From Photobacterium sp. TLY01 (GTDB taxonomy: Bacteria > Pseudomonadota > Gammaproteobacteria > Enterobacterales > Vibrionaceae), in NCBI RefSeq assembly GCF_021432065.1, contig NZ_CP090364.1, positions 2,432,601-2,496,600 of the forward strand: a stretch of 64,000 nucleotides of DNA, given 5' to 3'. Both the position numbers and the translations under genes were made by a program. Positions 1 to 8,864 of this stretch are shown here, one piece after another. The notes below the pieces were generated by a model that made no database searches, was not told the DNA's origin, and saw only the letters and a list, made by a program, of their open reading frames with translations. Within the stretch, counting starts at the first letter, position 1, and every line of letters begins with the position of its first letter.

Positions 1-9
1 GGACGTAGG

Positions 10-1749
10 ATGACTACCCGATTGCACACCCTGAGCCTTGCTCCCCCGCCCTGGCATAAGCTGAAAGTCTTGCTGGTCGATGACCAGCCCAGCGCCCAAA
101 GTCTGATGAAAGGGGTACTCGTGCAGATTGGCCTGCGTCATATAGACACCGCCGCCAACTACCGCGACGCCATCCGCCATGGTCAGCGCTCGGCCTATGA
201 TCTGCTGCTGGTCGATTATCATTTGGACAACACCCTGACTGGCAGTGAATTAGTGACCCTGCTGCGCAAAAAACAGCTGCTCAGTGCCAATTGCGGGATC
301 GTGATTTTTTCGGCAGATACCAGCGCCCGGGTGGTGCTCAATGCGCTGGCGGTTGAACCGGACGCCTTTGTCACCCTACCGCTGCCGCTCAATACTCTGC
401 AGCAAAAGCTGAGCCATGCCTGGCGGAACAGCCAGACCCGATTGCCTGTCTATAAGAAACTGAGTGAACACGGCCTGGATCAGGGGATCCGTCACTGTAA
501 ACAGCAACTGCTGCAGCATGGTCCGGATCACCAGCTGGAAAGCTTGCTGCTCGATATGCTGATGGAGAAAAAAGACTGGGCACAGGCCCGGCGGTATATC
601 GCATTATTTCAGAGCTATCATCCGTCAGTGAAAGTCACACTGGCAGAAGCCAGAATCGAGCACCAGTGTGGTCATTCAGCCAGAGCACGACAATTGCTCA
701 TCGATCTGATCGGGAAGCAGCCTCTGTGTCTTGAGGCGATGGACCTGCTGGCAAACTATCAGGCAGCGCAGGGTCACCCACTGCAAGCACTGGCCACAGC
801 CCAGCGGGCATTGAAGCTTTCACCGTCAGCCAGCCACCGGGCGCTGAAGGTTGCCCAGCTGGCAGCCGAATGCCAGCAGCCGGATGCATTCGCACAGGCT
901 GGCCTCTCGCTGGCGACACATCTGCCGATTATTGATGTCGGCTGGATTATCTGTCTGGCCGAATTCAGTGCCAGCTTCGAGCAATTGTATTTCAGTCTGG
1001 ACGACCCGCGTACCCGCCGTCAGCTCCGCCAGACCTTAGCTCAGATAGCCCAGCGCGCCCATCACAGGCTACTGCCCGCCCAGCGCCCTTTTCTGTATTG
1101 CTTCAAGCAATTGCTGAGTGCCCGCCTGCTGCTGGCACAAGGCAAACCGCTGAAAGCCAAGCGCCGCCTGTTACTGGGCTTATCCGGCTATTTTGACCGC
1201 CTCAATAAACTGCCTTCTGTGATTCTGGCCGATGCGCTGCCGCTGTTGCTGCAACTGGGTGAAACCCGCCTGATTGCGGATATCTGTCAGGTACTGAAAC
1301 ACAGAGACAGCTTCGACGGCCACAGCCAGTTCAGGTTGCAGGCGCTACGGGAAAATACCCATGCTTTTGACGCATTGCGCTGGCTGGAGTCCACCTTCAA
1401 ACGCGCTCAGGCCATTCGCCACACGCAGCCGTCCCAGGCACTGTTTCATTTTGATGCCATCATTCACGACTATCCGCTTTGCAGCGAAGCCCATCTGGGG
1501 CGCCTGGATTGTCTGCTCAGGCTGCAGTCACCGGGGCTGGCCGGTCAGGTCCGTCCCAGTCTGCTGGCCGTCACTATGATGCCTTTGCCTGATACGCTCG
1601 CTCAGTGGCGCAGCGAGATCCTGAACCAAATGCGCGCCGGCAAACTATCCGATCCTGCGGCAGGGAGTTTGTCTGTGCCGCTGCCTTACTCGGTGAATCG
1701 CGACTTACCGCCGGTCCGCATTGAGATCTGGGCGCCATTGCTGCATTAA
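10..1749 (+). CDS. Response regulator receiver with TPR-like tail
   Basis: A cytoplasmic protein of 579 aa. Residues 19-135 form a CheY-like receiver domain with an acidic pair D24/D25 and the likely phospho-acceptor D69 in the strand LLLVDY. The usual Lys before the last conserved Pro is Leu (TLPLP near 122-126), so the phosphorylation switch may be altered. The remaining 440 residues are helical with TPR-like pairs, clearest at about 205-310. No DNA-binding or enzymatic output domain is visible, so it probably works by protein-protein contact. The ATG at 10 has only a weak Shine-Dalgarno. It converges on the next gene with 7 nt between stop codons. The fold is well supported; the pathway is unknown. 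Confidence 0.8.
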   Translation: MTTRLHTLSLAPPPWHKLKVLLVDDQPSAQSLMKGVLVQIGLRHIDTAANYRDAIRHGQRSAYDLLLVDYHLDNTLTGSELVTLLRKKQLLSANCGIVIFSADTSARVVLNALAVEPDAFVTLPLPLNTLQQKLSHAWRNSQTRLPVYKKLSEHGLDQGIRHCKQQLLQHGPDHQLESLLLDMLMEKKDWAQARRYIALFQSYHPSVKVTLAEARIEHQCGHSARARQLLIDLIGKQPLCLEAMDLLANYQAAQGHPLQALATAQRALKLSPSASHRALKVAQLAAECQQPDAFAQAGLSLATHLPIIDVGWIICLAEFSASFEQLYFSLDDPRTRRQLRQTLAQIAQRAHHRLLPAQRPFLYCFKQLLSARLLLAQGKPLKAKRRLLLGLSGYFDRLNKLPSVILADALPLLLQLGETRLIADICQVLKHRDSFDGHSQFRLQALRENTHAFDALRWLESTFKRAQAIRHTQPSQALFHFDAIIHDYPLCSEAHLGRLDCLLRLQSPGLAGQVRPSLLAVTMMPLPDTLAQWRSEILNQMRAGKLSDPAAGSLSVPLPYSVNRDLPPVRIEIWAPLLH

Positions 1750-1756
1750 GGCGATA

Positions 1757-2731
1757 TCAGGCGTTCAGGCTCAGTCTGTCCCTGCCGTGCGGCGAATCCA
1801 GATCCAGCTCAGGCCCCTGAGGCACGACGCCGGTTGGGTTGATCATCTGATGACTGAAATAGTAATGACGTTTGATGTGATAAAAGTTGACTGTCTCTGC
1901 CACGCCCGGCACCTGATACAGCTCCTTGAGGTATCCCTGTAAATTCGGGTAATCGGCAATGCGCTGCTGATTACATTTAAAATGACCCACGTACACCGCA
2001 TCAAAGCGGATCAGGGTGGTAAACAGTCGCCAGTCAGCCTCAGTCAGTGTCTCACCGGCTAAATATCTGTGATTGGCAAGATGGGCATCGACTTTATCCA
2101 AAGCCGCAAATAACTCAGAAAACGCCGTGTTGTAAGCATCCTGAGTGGTGGCGAAACCGCACCGGTACACGCCGTTATTGATCGACGGATAAACAAACGC
2201 ATTCCACAAATCAATTTCTGCCTGAAGCGACTGAGGATAATAATCCTCCGGGTTGCCGGTGATTTCGTTAAAAGCGCTGTTCAGCATACGAATGATTTCT
2301 GAGGATTCGTTGCTGACGATGGTTTGGGTTTCTTTGTCCCACAACACAGGGACGGTGACCCTGCCGGTATAATCCGGTTTGGCCTTGGCATAGAGCTGAT
2401 GCATAAACTCAAAGCCGTACAAAGGCTCCGGCTGTTCAAACTCCCAGCCATGCTCCAGCATGTCCGGGCTGACCACAGTGACCCCGATATGCGGCTCCAA
2501 TCCTTTCAGGCTACGGAATATCAAGGTCCGGTGCGCCCAGGGGCAGGCCAGTGAGACATAAAGGTGATAACGGCCAGATTCCGCCTGAAAACCTTGCTGA
2601 CCCTGAGGCCCGGGTCGGCCGTCTGCCGTTAACCAGTGGCGAAAGCCGGCATCCTCACGCACAAACTCGCCGTCGCTTTTCTCTGTGTCGTACCACACAT
2701 CGTGCCACACACCCTTGATCAGTTTGCCCAT
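1757..2731 (-). CDS. yqjG: Glutathionyl-hydroquinone reductase (YqjG/ECM4 family)
   Basis: A Xi-class glutathione transferase that reduces glutathionyl-hydroquinones with GSH. The protein is 324 aa from the chosen ATG at 2731, close to the E. coli length; an upstream in-frame ATG at 2755 would add eight residues that do not look conserved. The N-terminus MGKLIKGVWHDVWYDT is family-typical. The catalytic Cys is C63 in the motif SLACPWAHRT, followed by a thioredoxin-like fold and a C-terminal all-helical GST domain. It is a single gene, transcribed away from xthA across a 181-bp gap that must hold both promoters. Confidence 0.92.
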   Translation of the reverse strand: MGKLIKGVWHDVWYDTEKSDGEFVREDAGFRHWLTADGRPGPQGQQGFQAESGRYHLYVSLACPWAHRTLIFRSLKGLEPHIGVTVVSPDMLEHGWEFEQPEPLYGFEFMHQLYAKAKPDYTGRVTVPVLWDKETQTIVSNESSEIIRMLNSAFNEITGNPEDYYPQSLQAEIDLWNAFVYPSINNGVYRCGFATTQDAYNTAFSELFAALDKVDAHLANHRYLAGETLTEADWRLFTTLIRFDAVYVGHFKCNQQRIADYPNLQGYLKELYQVPGVAETVNFYHIKRHYYFSHQMINPTGVVPQGPELDLDSPHGRDRLSLNA

Positions 2732-2912
2732 ATTCGCCTCACCGTTGATGTTCACTTGCCTTCATTATAGGAAAGGCCATGCCATCAGTCGGCGCAGAAA
2801 ATCCGGTAAAGATCATCAAGATATTCGAACAGCTCAGCGCTGACCTTACACGATGACAAGCAACTGTGCTAGGATGGCTGCATTCTAAACCCGAATAATA
2901 CAGAATCATCAA

Positions 2913-3719
2913 ATGAAAGTTATTTCTTTTAATATCAACGGATTAAGAGCAAGACTCCATCAACTGCAAGCCGTCATCGATAAACACCAGCCAGATGTGA
3001 TCGGTCTGCAGGAAATCAAAGTCCATGACGAAGCCTTTCCCTTGGCGGACGTCGAAGCCATGGGTTACAAAGTCTATCACCACGGTCAGAAAGCCCATTA
3101 CGGTGTAGCGCTCTTGTGCAAGCAAGAGCCAGTTCATGTCCGCAAAGGGTTTCCGACCGATGATGATGAAGCCCAGCGCCGGATGATCATGGCCACCTTT
3201 GAGCAGGAAGACGGTAAAACCGTGACTGTGCTGAACGGCTACTTCCCTCAGGGTGAAAACATTCATCACGAAACCAAGTTTCCGGCCAAAGAAAAGTTTT
3301 ATGCTGATCTGATGACCTACCTCAATACCCATCACAGCAATGATGAAGAACTGGTGGTCATGGGCGATATCAATATCAGCCCGATTGATCTGGATATCGG
3401 CATCGGCCCTCAAAATGCCAAGCGCTGGCTGCAAACCGGCAAATGCTCCTTCCAGCCGATTGAGCGCGAATGGCTGAAAACCCTGATGGACTGGGGATTT
3501 GTTGATACCTTCCGTCAGCTTCATCCGACTGCGGATGACAAGTTCTCGTGGTTTGACTACCGCTCTAAAGGCTTTGATGACAACCGCGGCCTGCGCATTG
3601 ATGTGGTTCTGGCAACCCCGCCGCTGGCGGCCCGCTGCCAGGAAGCCGGGATTGATTACGAACTGCGCGGCATCGAAAAACCGTCTGATCACGCCCCTAT
3701 CTGGTCTGTTTTCAAATAA
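2913..3719 (+). CDS. xthA: Exodeoxyribonuclease III
   Basis: The major AP endonuclease and 3'-5' exonuclease of base-excision repair, 268 aa like its E. coli orthologue. Endonuclease/exonuclease/phosphatase fold: N7 in SFNING, E34 in LQEIK, the [13 protein letters not shown] block with the catalytic Asp/Asn, and the C-terminal SDHAPIW with the catalytic His. The ATG at 2913 is preceded by an A/T-rich leader without a strong Shine-Dalgarno. A short GC-rich stem-loop lies just after the stop, before grxB. Confidence 0.97.
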   Translation: MKVISFNINGLRARLHQLQAVIDKHQPDVIGLQEIKVHDEAFPLADVEAMGYKVYHHGQKAHYGVALLCKQEPVHVRKGFPTDDDEAQRRMIMATFEQEDGKTVTVLNGYFPQGENIHHETKFPAKEKFYADLMTYLNTHHSNDEELVVMGDINISPIDLDIGIGPQNAKRWLQTGKCSFQPIEREWLKTLMDWGFVDTFRQLHPTADDKFSWFDYRSKGFDDNRGLRIDVVLATPPLAARCQEAGIDYELRGIEKPSDHAPIWSVFK

Positions 3720-3740
3720 TCACTGCCCTACATCCACCGC

Positions 3741-3762
3741 CAGCCCCGCTGAGCAGGGGCTG
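3741..3762 (+). terminator. Stem-loop between xthA and grxB
   Basis: Seven-bp perfect stem (CAGCCCC / GGGGCTG) with an 8-nt loop, 22 nt after the xthA stop. The T-run that follows is poor (ggtttg), so this may be a weak terminator or a 3'-end stabiliser and not a full stop. Confidence 0.5.
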
Positions 3763-3783
3763 GGTTTGACGAGGTTTATCTCA

Positions 3784-4434
3784 ATGAAACTCTTTGTTTT
3801 CGATCACTGCCCGTATTGCATTAAAGCCATGATGGTCGCCGGGCTGAACAAGGCCGATGTTGAGCTGGTTTACTTACAAAATCATGATGTGCAGGCGCGG
3901 ATTGATAAAGTGGGTGCCAACATGGTGCCGATTCTGCAAAAGCCTGACGGCAGTTATATGGCAGAAAGTCTGGATATCGCCCGCTACCTTGATGAGCAGG
4001 ATAGTCAACCGTTGCTGGCTGAATCCCGGTACGAGGCGCGTATTGCCGAGTGGTATGACGCGGCCCGGCCTTTCAGCAGCCGTTTGGTCTATCCGCGCTG
4101 GCTGATGATTGATCTGCCCGAATTTCAGTGTCAGGAAGCCAAAGACTGGTTTGAGGGCAATAAATCGGCCATGCTCGGACATAGCTTTGATGAAGCATTT
4201 GCCCAAACAACTCAGTCTCTGCGTGGCATGGAAGCAGTGCTGGACCAGCTCGACTGGCTGACGCTGCCTTCCGAGCGCGACAATGTGCTCAGCTATGACG
4301 ATGTCAATCTGTTCCCGACCTTAAGAAACCTCACGGTTGTCAAAGGACTGACTTTCCCTGCCCGCGTGCGACAGTACCTTGATGAAGTTGCAGCCCTGAC
4401 CGGCATCAGCCTGTACGATGCGGTCGCTGTGTAA
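3784..4434 (+). CDS. grxB: Glutaredoxin 2
   Basis: GST-like glutaredoxin that reduces protein and low-molecular-weight disulfides with GSH. From the ATG at 3784 the protein is 216 aa, the family length. The reading frame is open further upstream through the end of xthA, but that extension is not protein-like. The N-terminal thioredoxin-fold domain has the dithiol active site C9-P-Y-C12 and the cis-Pro motif NMVPIL; the C-terminal domain is helical (Glutaredoxin2_C). It may be partly co-transcribed with xthA. Confidence 0.95.
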   Translation: MKLFVFDHCPYCIKAMMVAGLNKADVELVYLQNHDVQARIDKVGANMVPILQKPDGSYMAESLDIARYLDEQDSQPLLAESRYEARIAEWYDAARPFSSRLVYPRWLMIDLPEFQCQEAKDWFEGNKSAMLGHSFDEAFAQTTQSLRGMEAVLDQLDWLTLPSERDNVLSYDDVNLFPTLRNLTVVKGLTFPARVRQYLDEVAALTGISLYDAVAV

Positions 4435-4472
4435 GCGCTGAACTTCCCTGTATGTGCACCATGGAAAAAATA

Positions 4473-4494
4473 AGCCAGGGCTGATGCCCTGGCT
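4473..4494. terminator. Bidirectional terminator between grxB and the ABC importer
   Basis: Nine-bp perfect stem (AGCCAGGGC / GCCCTGGCT) with a TGAT loop, an A-run on the left and T-rich sequence on the right. It serves the convergent grxB and artM-like genes. Confidence 0.8.
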
Positions 4495-4523
4495 TTCTTA
4501 TGGTCTGAAACAAGTACCGGCTA

Positions 4524-5201
4524 TCAGCTCAGCGCTTTCATGTGGCGCAGGTATCGCCCTTCAAGCTTACGGAACGCCCAGATGACCGTGAACGTCAGCA
4601 CCATGTAACACAATCCGGCAAACAGGTAGGATTCAAATGGCGCGTAATAACGGGAGTTCACGATCCGTGCCGCACCGGTTAAATCCACGATGGTGACAAT
4701 ACCAGCAACCGCCGAGCCGTGAATCATGAAGATCACTTCATTACTGTAGGCAGGTAAGGCACGGCGCAGCGAACTTGGCAGAATAATCCGGCTGAAGGCC
4801 TGCCAGTGGCTCATGCCATAGGCTTTCGCGGCTTCCACTTCCCCTTTCGGCATACTGTTAATCGAACCCCGCACGATTTCTGCCGTATAAGCCGCAGTAT
4901 TGAGCACAAAGGACACCAGCGCACAAAACCAGGCTTCTTCCCAGAGCGTACCCTGCACATTGAGCAGTTGGCTCATGCCGTAATAAATCAGATACAGCTG
5001 CACCAGCAGGGGCGTGCCGCGGAAGAAGTAGATATAAGCCCAGGCCGGGCCTGAAATCATCGGATTCTTGCTGTTTCGCGCCACACCGATAGGAATGGCA
5101 ATCACCAGACCAATGGCCAGTGCCAGCGCCACCATCCACAGTGTGGTGTAAAACCCTTGCAGATACAGCGGCCAGCTATCAGTCAGAATACTAAAGTCCA
5201 T
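4524..5201 (-). CDS. Basic amino acid ABC transporter, permease (ArtM/HisM type)
   Basis: Inner-membrane permease subunit of a polar amino acid importer, 225 aa with about five membrane segments. The cytoplasmic EAA loop reads EAAKAYGMSHWQAF and would dock on the ATPase. It is the last gene of a four-gene unit (ATPase, binding protein, two permeases) and follows the other permease with a 3-nt gap, so the two are translationally linked. Both HisM and ArtM/AotM resemble it; arginine, lysine, ornithine and histidine are the plausible substrates. Confidence 0.9.
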   Translation of the reverse strand: MDFSILTDSWPLYLQGFYTTLWMVALALAIGLVIAIPIGVARNSKNPMISGPAWAYIYFFRGTPLLVQLYLIYYGMSQLLNVQGTLWEEAWFCALVSFVLNTAAYTAEIVRGSINSMPKGEVEAAKAYGMSHWQAFSRIILPSSLRRALPAYSNEVIFMIHGSAVAGIVTIVDLTGAARIVNSRYYAPFESYLFAGLCYMVLTFTVIWAFRKLEGRYLRHMKALS

Positions 5202-5204
5202 CTC

Positions 5205-5945
5205 TTACCTCGTATGGATACTGAACCGACGCTCTGCCCACTTCAGTACGGAAGTGGAAAGCGAGGTAAACACAAGGAACAACACGGCAATCGCCATGTA
5301 GAAGGTAAATGGCATCTGAGTCGTACCGGCGGCCAACGCCCCTTTACGTACCATGTCATCCAGGCCAATGATTGAGACCAGTGCTGTGGTTTTCAGCAAT
5401 ACCAGCCAGTTATTGCCAAACCCCGGTAAGGCATGGCGGATCATTTGTGGTAACAGGACACGGCGGAACGACATCGCACTGCTCATGCCATAGGCTTTCG
5501 CGGCTTCCAGTTCCCCTTTGTCCACCGCCATAATGGCACCGCGGAAAGTTTCGGCCATATAAGCGCCGAAGATAAAGCCAATGGTCAGTATACCGGCCAC
5601 GAACGGGCTGACTTCAATATAGTCAGGCAGATAGGCCGTCCATTCATGGTTAGGATCTGACGACGAAAAATAATTGTTCAGCCACTCATTGACGCCATAC
5701 AAACTGTTGTTCAGCAGTACCTGACCGCCAAAGAAGATCAGCATCATGAGCACCAGATCAGGAATACCGCGGATGACAGTGGTGTAAGTGGTCGCCGTCA
5801 ACCGGGCCAGTCGATAACGCGACAATTTTGCCAGCGCACCCATCATGCCCAAGACCATCGCCAGCACCAAAGACAGCAAAGCAACCTGCAGGGTTACCCA
5901 TGCGCCTTCGATCAGCGACCATTCATATCCTTTTAAATCTAACAA
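5205..5945 (-). CDS. Basic amino acid ABC transporter, permease (ArtQ/HisQ type)
   Basis: The partner permease, 246 aa, with the EAA loop EAAKAYGMSSAMSF and about five membrane segments. A Shine-Dalgarno-like aaaggagtg lies just upstream of the start. It pairs with the following permease as a heterodimer. Its gene is separated from the binding-protein gene by 140 bp holding a stem-loop, a common way of making less permease than binding protein. Confidence 0.9.
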   Translation of the reverse strand: MLDLKGYEWSLIEGAWVTLQVALLSLVLAMVLGMMGALAKLSRYRLARLTATTYTTVIRGIPDLVLMMLIFFGGQVLLNNSLYGVNEWLNNYFSSSDPNHEWTAYLPDYIEVSPFVAGILTIGFIFGAYMAETFRGAIMAVDKGELEAAKAYGMSSAMSFRRVLLPQMIRHALPGFGNNWLVLLKTTALVSIIGLDDMVRKGALAAGTTQMPFTFYMAIAVLFLVFTSLSTSVLKWAERRFSIHTR

Positions 5946-5990
5946 GGGGTCACTCCTTTAAACTGCAAAGGGTCAGCGACAGATAGTAAA

Positions 5991-6018
5991 AGTGCCGAGC
6001 CACCTTCGACCCGGCACT
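5991..6018 (-). terminator. Intercistronic stem-loop, likely attenuator
   Basis: On the minus strand a seven-bp stem (AGTGCCG / CGGCACT) is followed by TTTTACT. It lies between the binding-protein stop and the permease start, so partial termination or protection of the upstream mRNA would raise binding protein over membrane subunits. Confidence 0.6.
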
Positions 6019-6085
6019 CATTCGTCTCATCACATCGCTCGTACACCGGGAAACACCAGAGTGTCTCTCAATCCATTGTCAGCGA

Positions 6086-6862
6086 TTACTCACCGTAAAC
6101 GTCATAAGAGAAGTACTTAGACGCCAGTTGCTGATAAACGCCTTTTTCACGCAGCGACAGAATGGCTTTGTCCAGCTGTTCAGTCAGATCTTTATCCTGC
6201 TTACGAGTTGCAATCCCGAAGCCTTCACCGAACCACTTAGGATCCGTCAGAGAAGGACCGATGAATTCATAGCCTTCACCGCCCTCTTTATTGAGCAGAC
6301 CTTCTTCCAGCGCAGATGCGTCACCCAGTACGGTAGCGATACGGCCCGCTTTCAGATCCAGGTAAGCGTCATCAAAAGAGCCATAGCGGACGATCTCAAC
6401 CGAGTCACCATAGTTGTCGGTCAGGTATTTATCATGCGTCGTTGCACGCTGAACACCAATTTTCACGTCCTTCAGACCTTCTTTGCTGAAGTCAATCTGC
6501 GTGCCTTTCTTCGCCACAAACTTGTTCGGGATTAGTGCGTATTTACCCGTGAAATCTACTTTCTTTTTACGCTCTTCAGTAATGGACATCGCAGCAATGA
6601 TGGCATCGTATTTACGTGCCAGCAGAGACGGGATAATACCGTCCCAATCCTGGGCAACGATCTTACATTTTGCTTGCAGCTCTTCACACAGCGCATTCGC
6701 CATGTCGACGTCAAAGCCTTTCAGTTCACCGCTTGGCTCGGTCCAGCTGAATGGAGGATAGGCGCCTTCAATACCGAAGCGAATTTCTTTCCACTCTTTC
6801 GCTTGAACTGAGGTGGCCCCCAGAGCAGAAACGACGGCAGCAGCCAAAATCCATTTTTTCAT
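6086..6862 (-). CDS. Basic amino acid ABC transporter, periplasmic binding protein
   Basis: Solute-binding protein of the lysine/arginine/ornithine/histidine class (HisJ/ArgT/AotJ-like, SBP family 3), 258 aa. Residues 1-22 are a signal peptide ending SVQA before KEWKE. The motifs GIEGAYPPFSW, GFDVDMANALC, WDGIIPSLLARKYDAI and MSITEERKKKVDFT are the classical ligand-pocket segments. The gene lies between its ATPase (115 bp upstream) and the permeases. Exact amino acid preference cannot be read from sequence. Confidence 0.92.
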   Translation of the reverse strand: MKKWILAAAVVSALGATSVQAKEWKEIRFGIEGAYPPFSWTEPSGELKGFDVDMANALCEELQAKCKIVAQDWDGIIPSLLARKYDAIIAAMSITEERKKKVDFTGKYALIPNKFVAKKGTQIDFSKEGLKDVKIGVQRATTHDKYLTDNYGDSVEIVRYGSFDDAYLDLKAGRIATVLGDASALEEGLLNKEGGEGYEFIGPSLTDPKWFGEGFGIATRKQDKDLTEQLDKAILSLREKGVYQQLASKYFSYDVYGE

Positions 6863-6977
6863 TGTCTTACTCCTGTTGTATTTGCATCTATCCCGTTTGT
6901 GAATGAGGGATAGTTGTAAACCGCTGAAACAGCGAAGTTGTTAATTATCGGGCTTGAGTAAAACTCACATCCCTATT

Positions 6978-7748
6978 TTAGTAAATGGAGGAAATAAATT
7001 GTTTTAATCTTTCTGAATCCGGGTTCTGGAACAGCTTGTCGGGATGTCCCTGCTCTTCAACCAGTCCCTGATGTAAAAACATCACCTGATTTGACACATC
7101 GCGGGCAAACGCCATTTCGTGTGTCACCACCAGCATGGTGCGTCCTTCCTGAGCCAGATCCTGCATGACGCCCAGCACCTCACCAACCAGTTCAGGGTCA
7201 AGGGCGGAGGTCGGTTCGTCAAACAGCATCACTTCTGGGTCGACCGCCAGTGCGCGTGCAATGGCAGCCCGCTGCTGCTGACCACCCGAGAGATGACCCG
7301 GGTAATAATGACGTCTTTCGTACAGCCCTACTTTCTTCAGCAAGGCTTCGGCTTTTTCGATGGCTTCCGCTTTCGGCACGCCGAGGACATGAACGGGGGC
7401 TTCAATCACATTGCCCAGCACAGTCATGTGCGACCAGAGATTAAAGCCCTGAAAAACCATGGCCAGACGGGAGCGAATGCGCTGCACCTGGCGGTCATCG
7501 ACAGGCAGGAATTCCCCCCGGCGGTTGTTCTTCATTTTGATTAATTCGCCATTGACCCAAATTTCACCCTGAGTTGGCGTTTCCAACAGGTTAATACAGC
7601 GAAGAAATGTACTTTTTCCTGAACCAGAAGAGCCAATGATAGAGATGACATCCCCACAATGCGCGGTGAGGGAAATCCCTTTCAAGACTTCATTCTGGCC
7701 AAACGATTTATGTAAATCCTTTACTTCAAGCGCTACTGCTTCTGTCAT
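6978..7748 (-). CDS. Basic amino acid ABC transporter, ATP-binding protein (HisP/AotP type)
   Basis: Cytoplasmic ATPase that powers the importer, 256 aa. Walker A GSSGSGKST at 39-47, Q-loop in FQGFNLW, signature LSGGQQQR, Walker B VMLFDEP, then the D-loop SALD and the switch His in VVTHEM. The insert between Walker A and the Q-loop resembles HisP more than the shorter ArtP. It is the first gene of the unit, so the promoter must lie in the long upstream gap. Confidence 0.93.
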   Translation of the reverse strand: MTEAVALEVKDLHKSFGQNEVLKGISLTAHCGDVISIIGSSGSGKSTFLRCINLLETPTQGEIWVNGELIKMKNNRRGEFLPVDDRQVQRIRSRLAMVFQGFNLWSHMTVLGNVIEAPVHVLGVPKAEAIEKAEALLKKVGLYERRHYYPGHLSGGQQQRAAIARALAVDPEVMLFDEPTSALDPELVGEVLGVMQDLAQEGRTMLVVTHEMAFARDVSNQVMFLHQGLVEEQGHPDKLFQNPDSERLKQFISSIY

Positions 7749-8864
7749 GCGCTTTGTCTCCTGTTGCTTGTCAAACCCAAATACTGCACCTGAAACGAAT
7801 CATGCAAATGTGGCTGAATGTGCTGAATACTGCCGGCCAAAGTCTTTATGCATGAGAGTGAACGTTCTGAGAACATCACAATTAACACGACACCAACATA
7901 AGCAGAACGATATAAGTTTCCCATTGTCATTGCGGGTCACTCTTCACGAATACACACCACGGATAACTTTATCTTTTTATCAAACCAGTTAGCGACGCGG
8001 CCATTCATCCTGCTTCTCCCGGTAATCCGACAGTGAGATAGTCTGTTTTCGCAGCCCTTTGACGAAGGTATCACCACGAACTTTGCTTGACAACATTTTG
8101 TTAACTTTCGGATTTTAGCATTATAAGATGGAAAAATCGCATATTTAATCAATAAAACAGGACAAACGATTATTTAATAAGCGCAATAGTTTCTCACTAT
8201 TTTAGTATAAAAAATCAGTTTCATACATCCGGCCAAATTATCCGTTGCGAGCGATAAAAAGAATAAACATCAGTCGCCGCTAAATAAAAGCACAGCCGGG
8301 AGTCTTCTGAATTTGCATGTCAAAAAGGCAGCGGGTTAGATTGCACCCGGATGTAATCGATATCTCGCCCGAAAGAGAATAAGAATCCTCTCGTTCCAAA
8401 TCATTCCGCCGCTTGGCTTCAGCGAAATGAAAGTGGGAAAACATGCACAATGAGTAACTGATCATGTGCTTCATGCTAAATATAAAATTCGTCATAACAT
8501 GACGAGGTTTGCAGAAATTGAATTTGTTCATCGCGCTGAAATGACCCTCGCGGGTATCGATCGGCTGATTTTCTGTGCCCTGTCCAGACGGCTCCCTTAT
8601 CCTCTGGCCGTTCCAGACTTAAATTTACGTAATAAAATTACACGAAGTTCAAAAAAGCCCCCAGAAACTCCATTGATACTGGTTTTTACGTAGTTTTTTT
8701 CCATACAAGAGACTTGAATGATCAGGATCAACTTTCCACAGAATCCCCGGGCGTACACTGTCCTCATTATCAGTAATTGATACCAGAACATAAATCCGCA
8801 CTGGATTGAGGCCACACCTCCGGTGCAGAGCACAAGAATTATAGACTTGTAGAACGAGGCCCTT
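7749..8864. other. 1.1-kb region without a recognisable gene
   Basis: It separates the divergent amino acid importer and DUF3360-pflB unit. Open frames here are short, lack good ribosome-binding sites and match nothing I know. The middle (about 8100-8280) is strongly A/T-rich. The right end holds an FNR-like box and a matching -10 (listed separately) and a small inverted repeat TATCA/TGATA at 8768-8782. It may be decayed coding sequence or hold a small RNA; neither is demonstrable by eye. Confidence 0.5.
8718..8759 (+). promoter_or_regulatory. FNR-type site and -10 upstream of DUF3360-pflB
   Basis: ATGATCAGGATCAA at 8718-8731 matches the FNR consensus TTGAT-N4-ATCAA at 9 of 10 fixed positions. 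TACACT at 8754-8759 lies where a -10 element belongs if the box is centred at -41.5 (start near 8766). This is the geometry of an FNR class II activated promoter and fits anaerobic control of the pyruvate formate-lyase unit. The inferred leader is about 100 nt. Confidence 0.6.

Noticed and set aside
7780-7850. Possible ArgR boxes upstream of the basic amino acid importer
   Set aside because: TGAAT and TGCA elements occur but never in the TGAAT-N4-ATTCA palindrome.
8280-8531. Minus-strand 83-codon frame in the long gap
   Set aside because: No Shine-Dalgarno, odd composition, and no similarity I recognise; not supported as a gene.
8466-8693. Plus-strand 75-codon frame in the long gap
   Set aside because: It overlaps the minus-strand frame, lacks a ribosome-binding site and ends just before the FNR-type box; likely chance.
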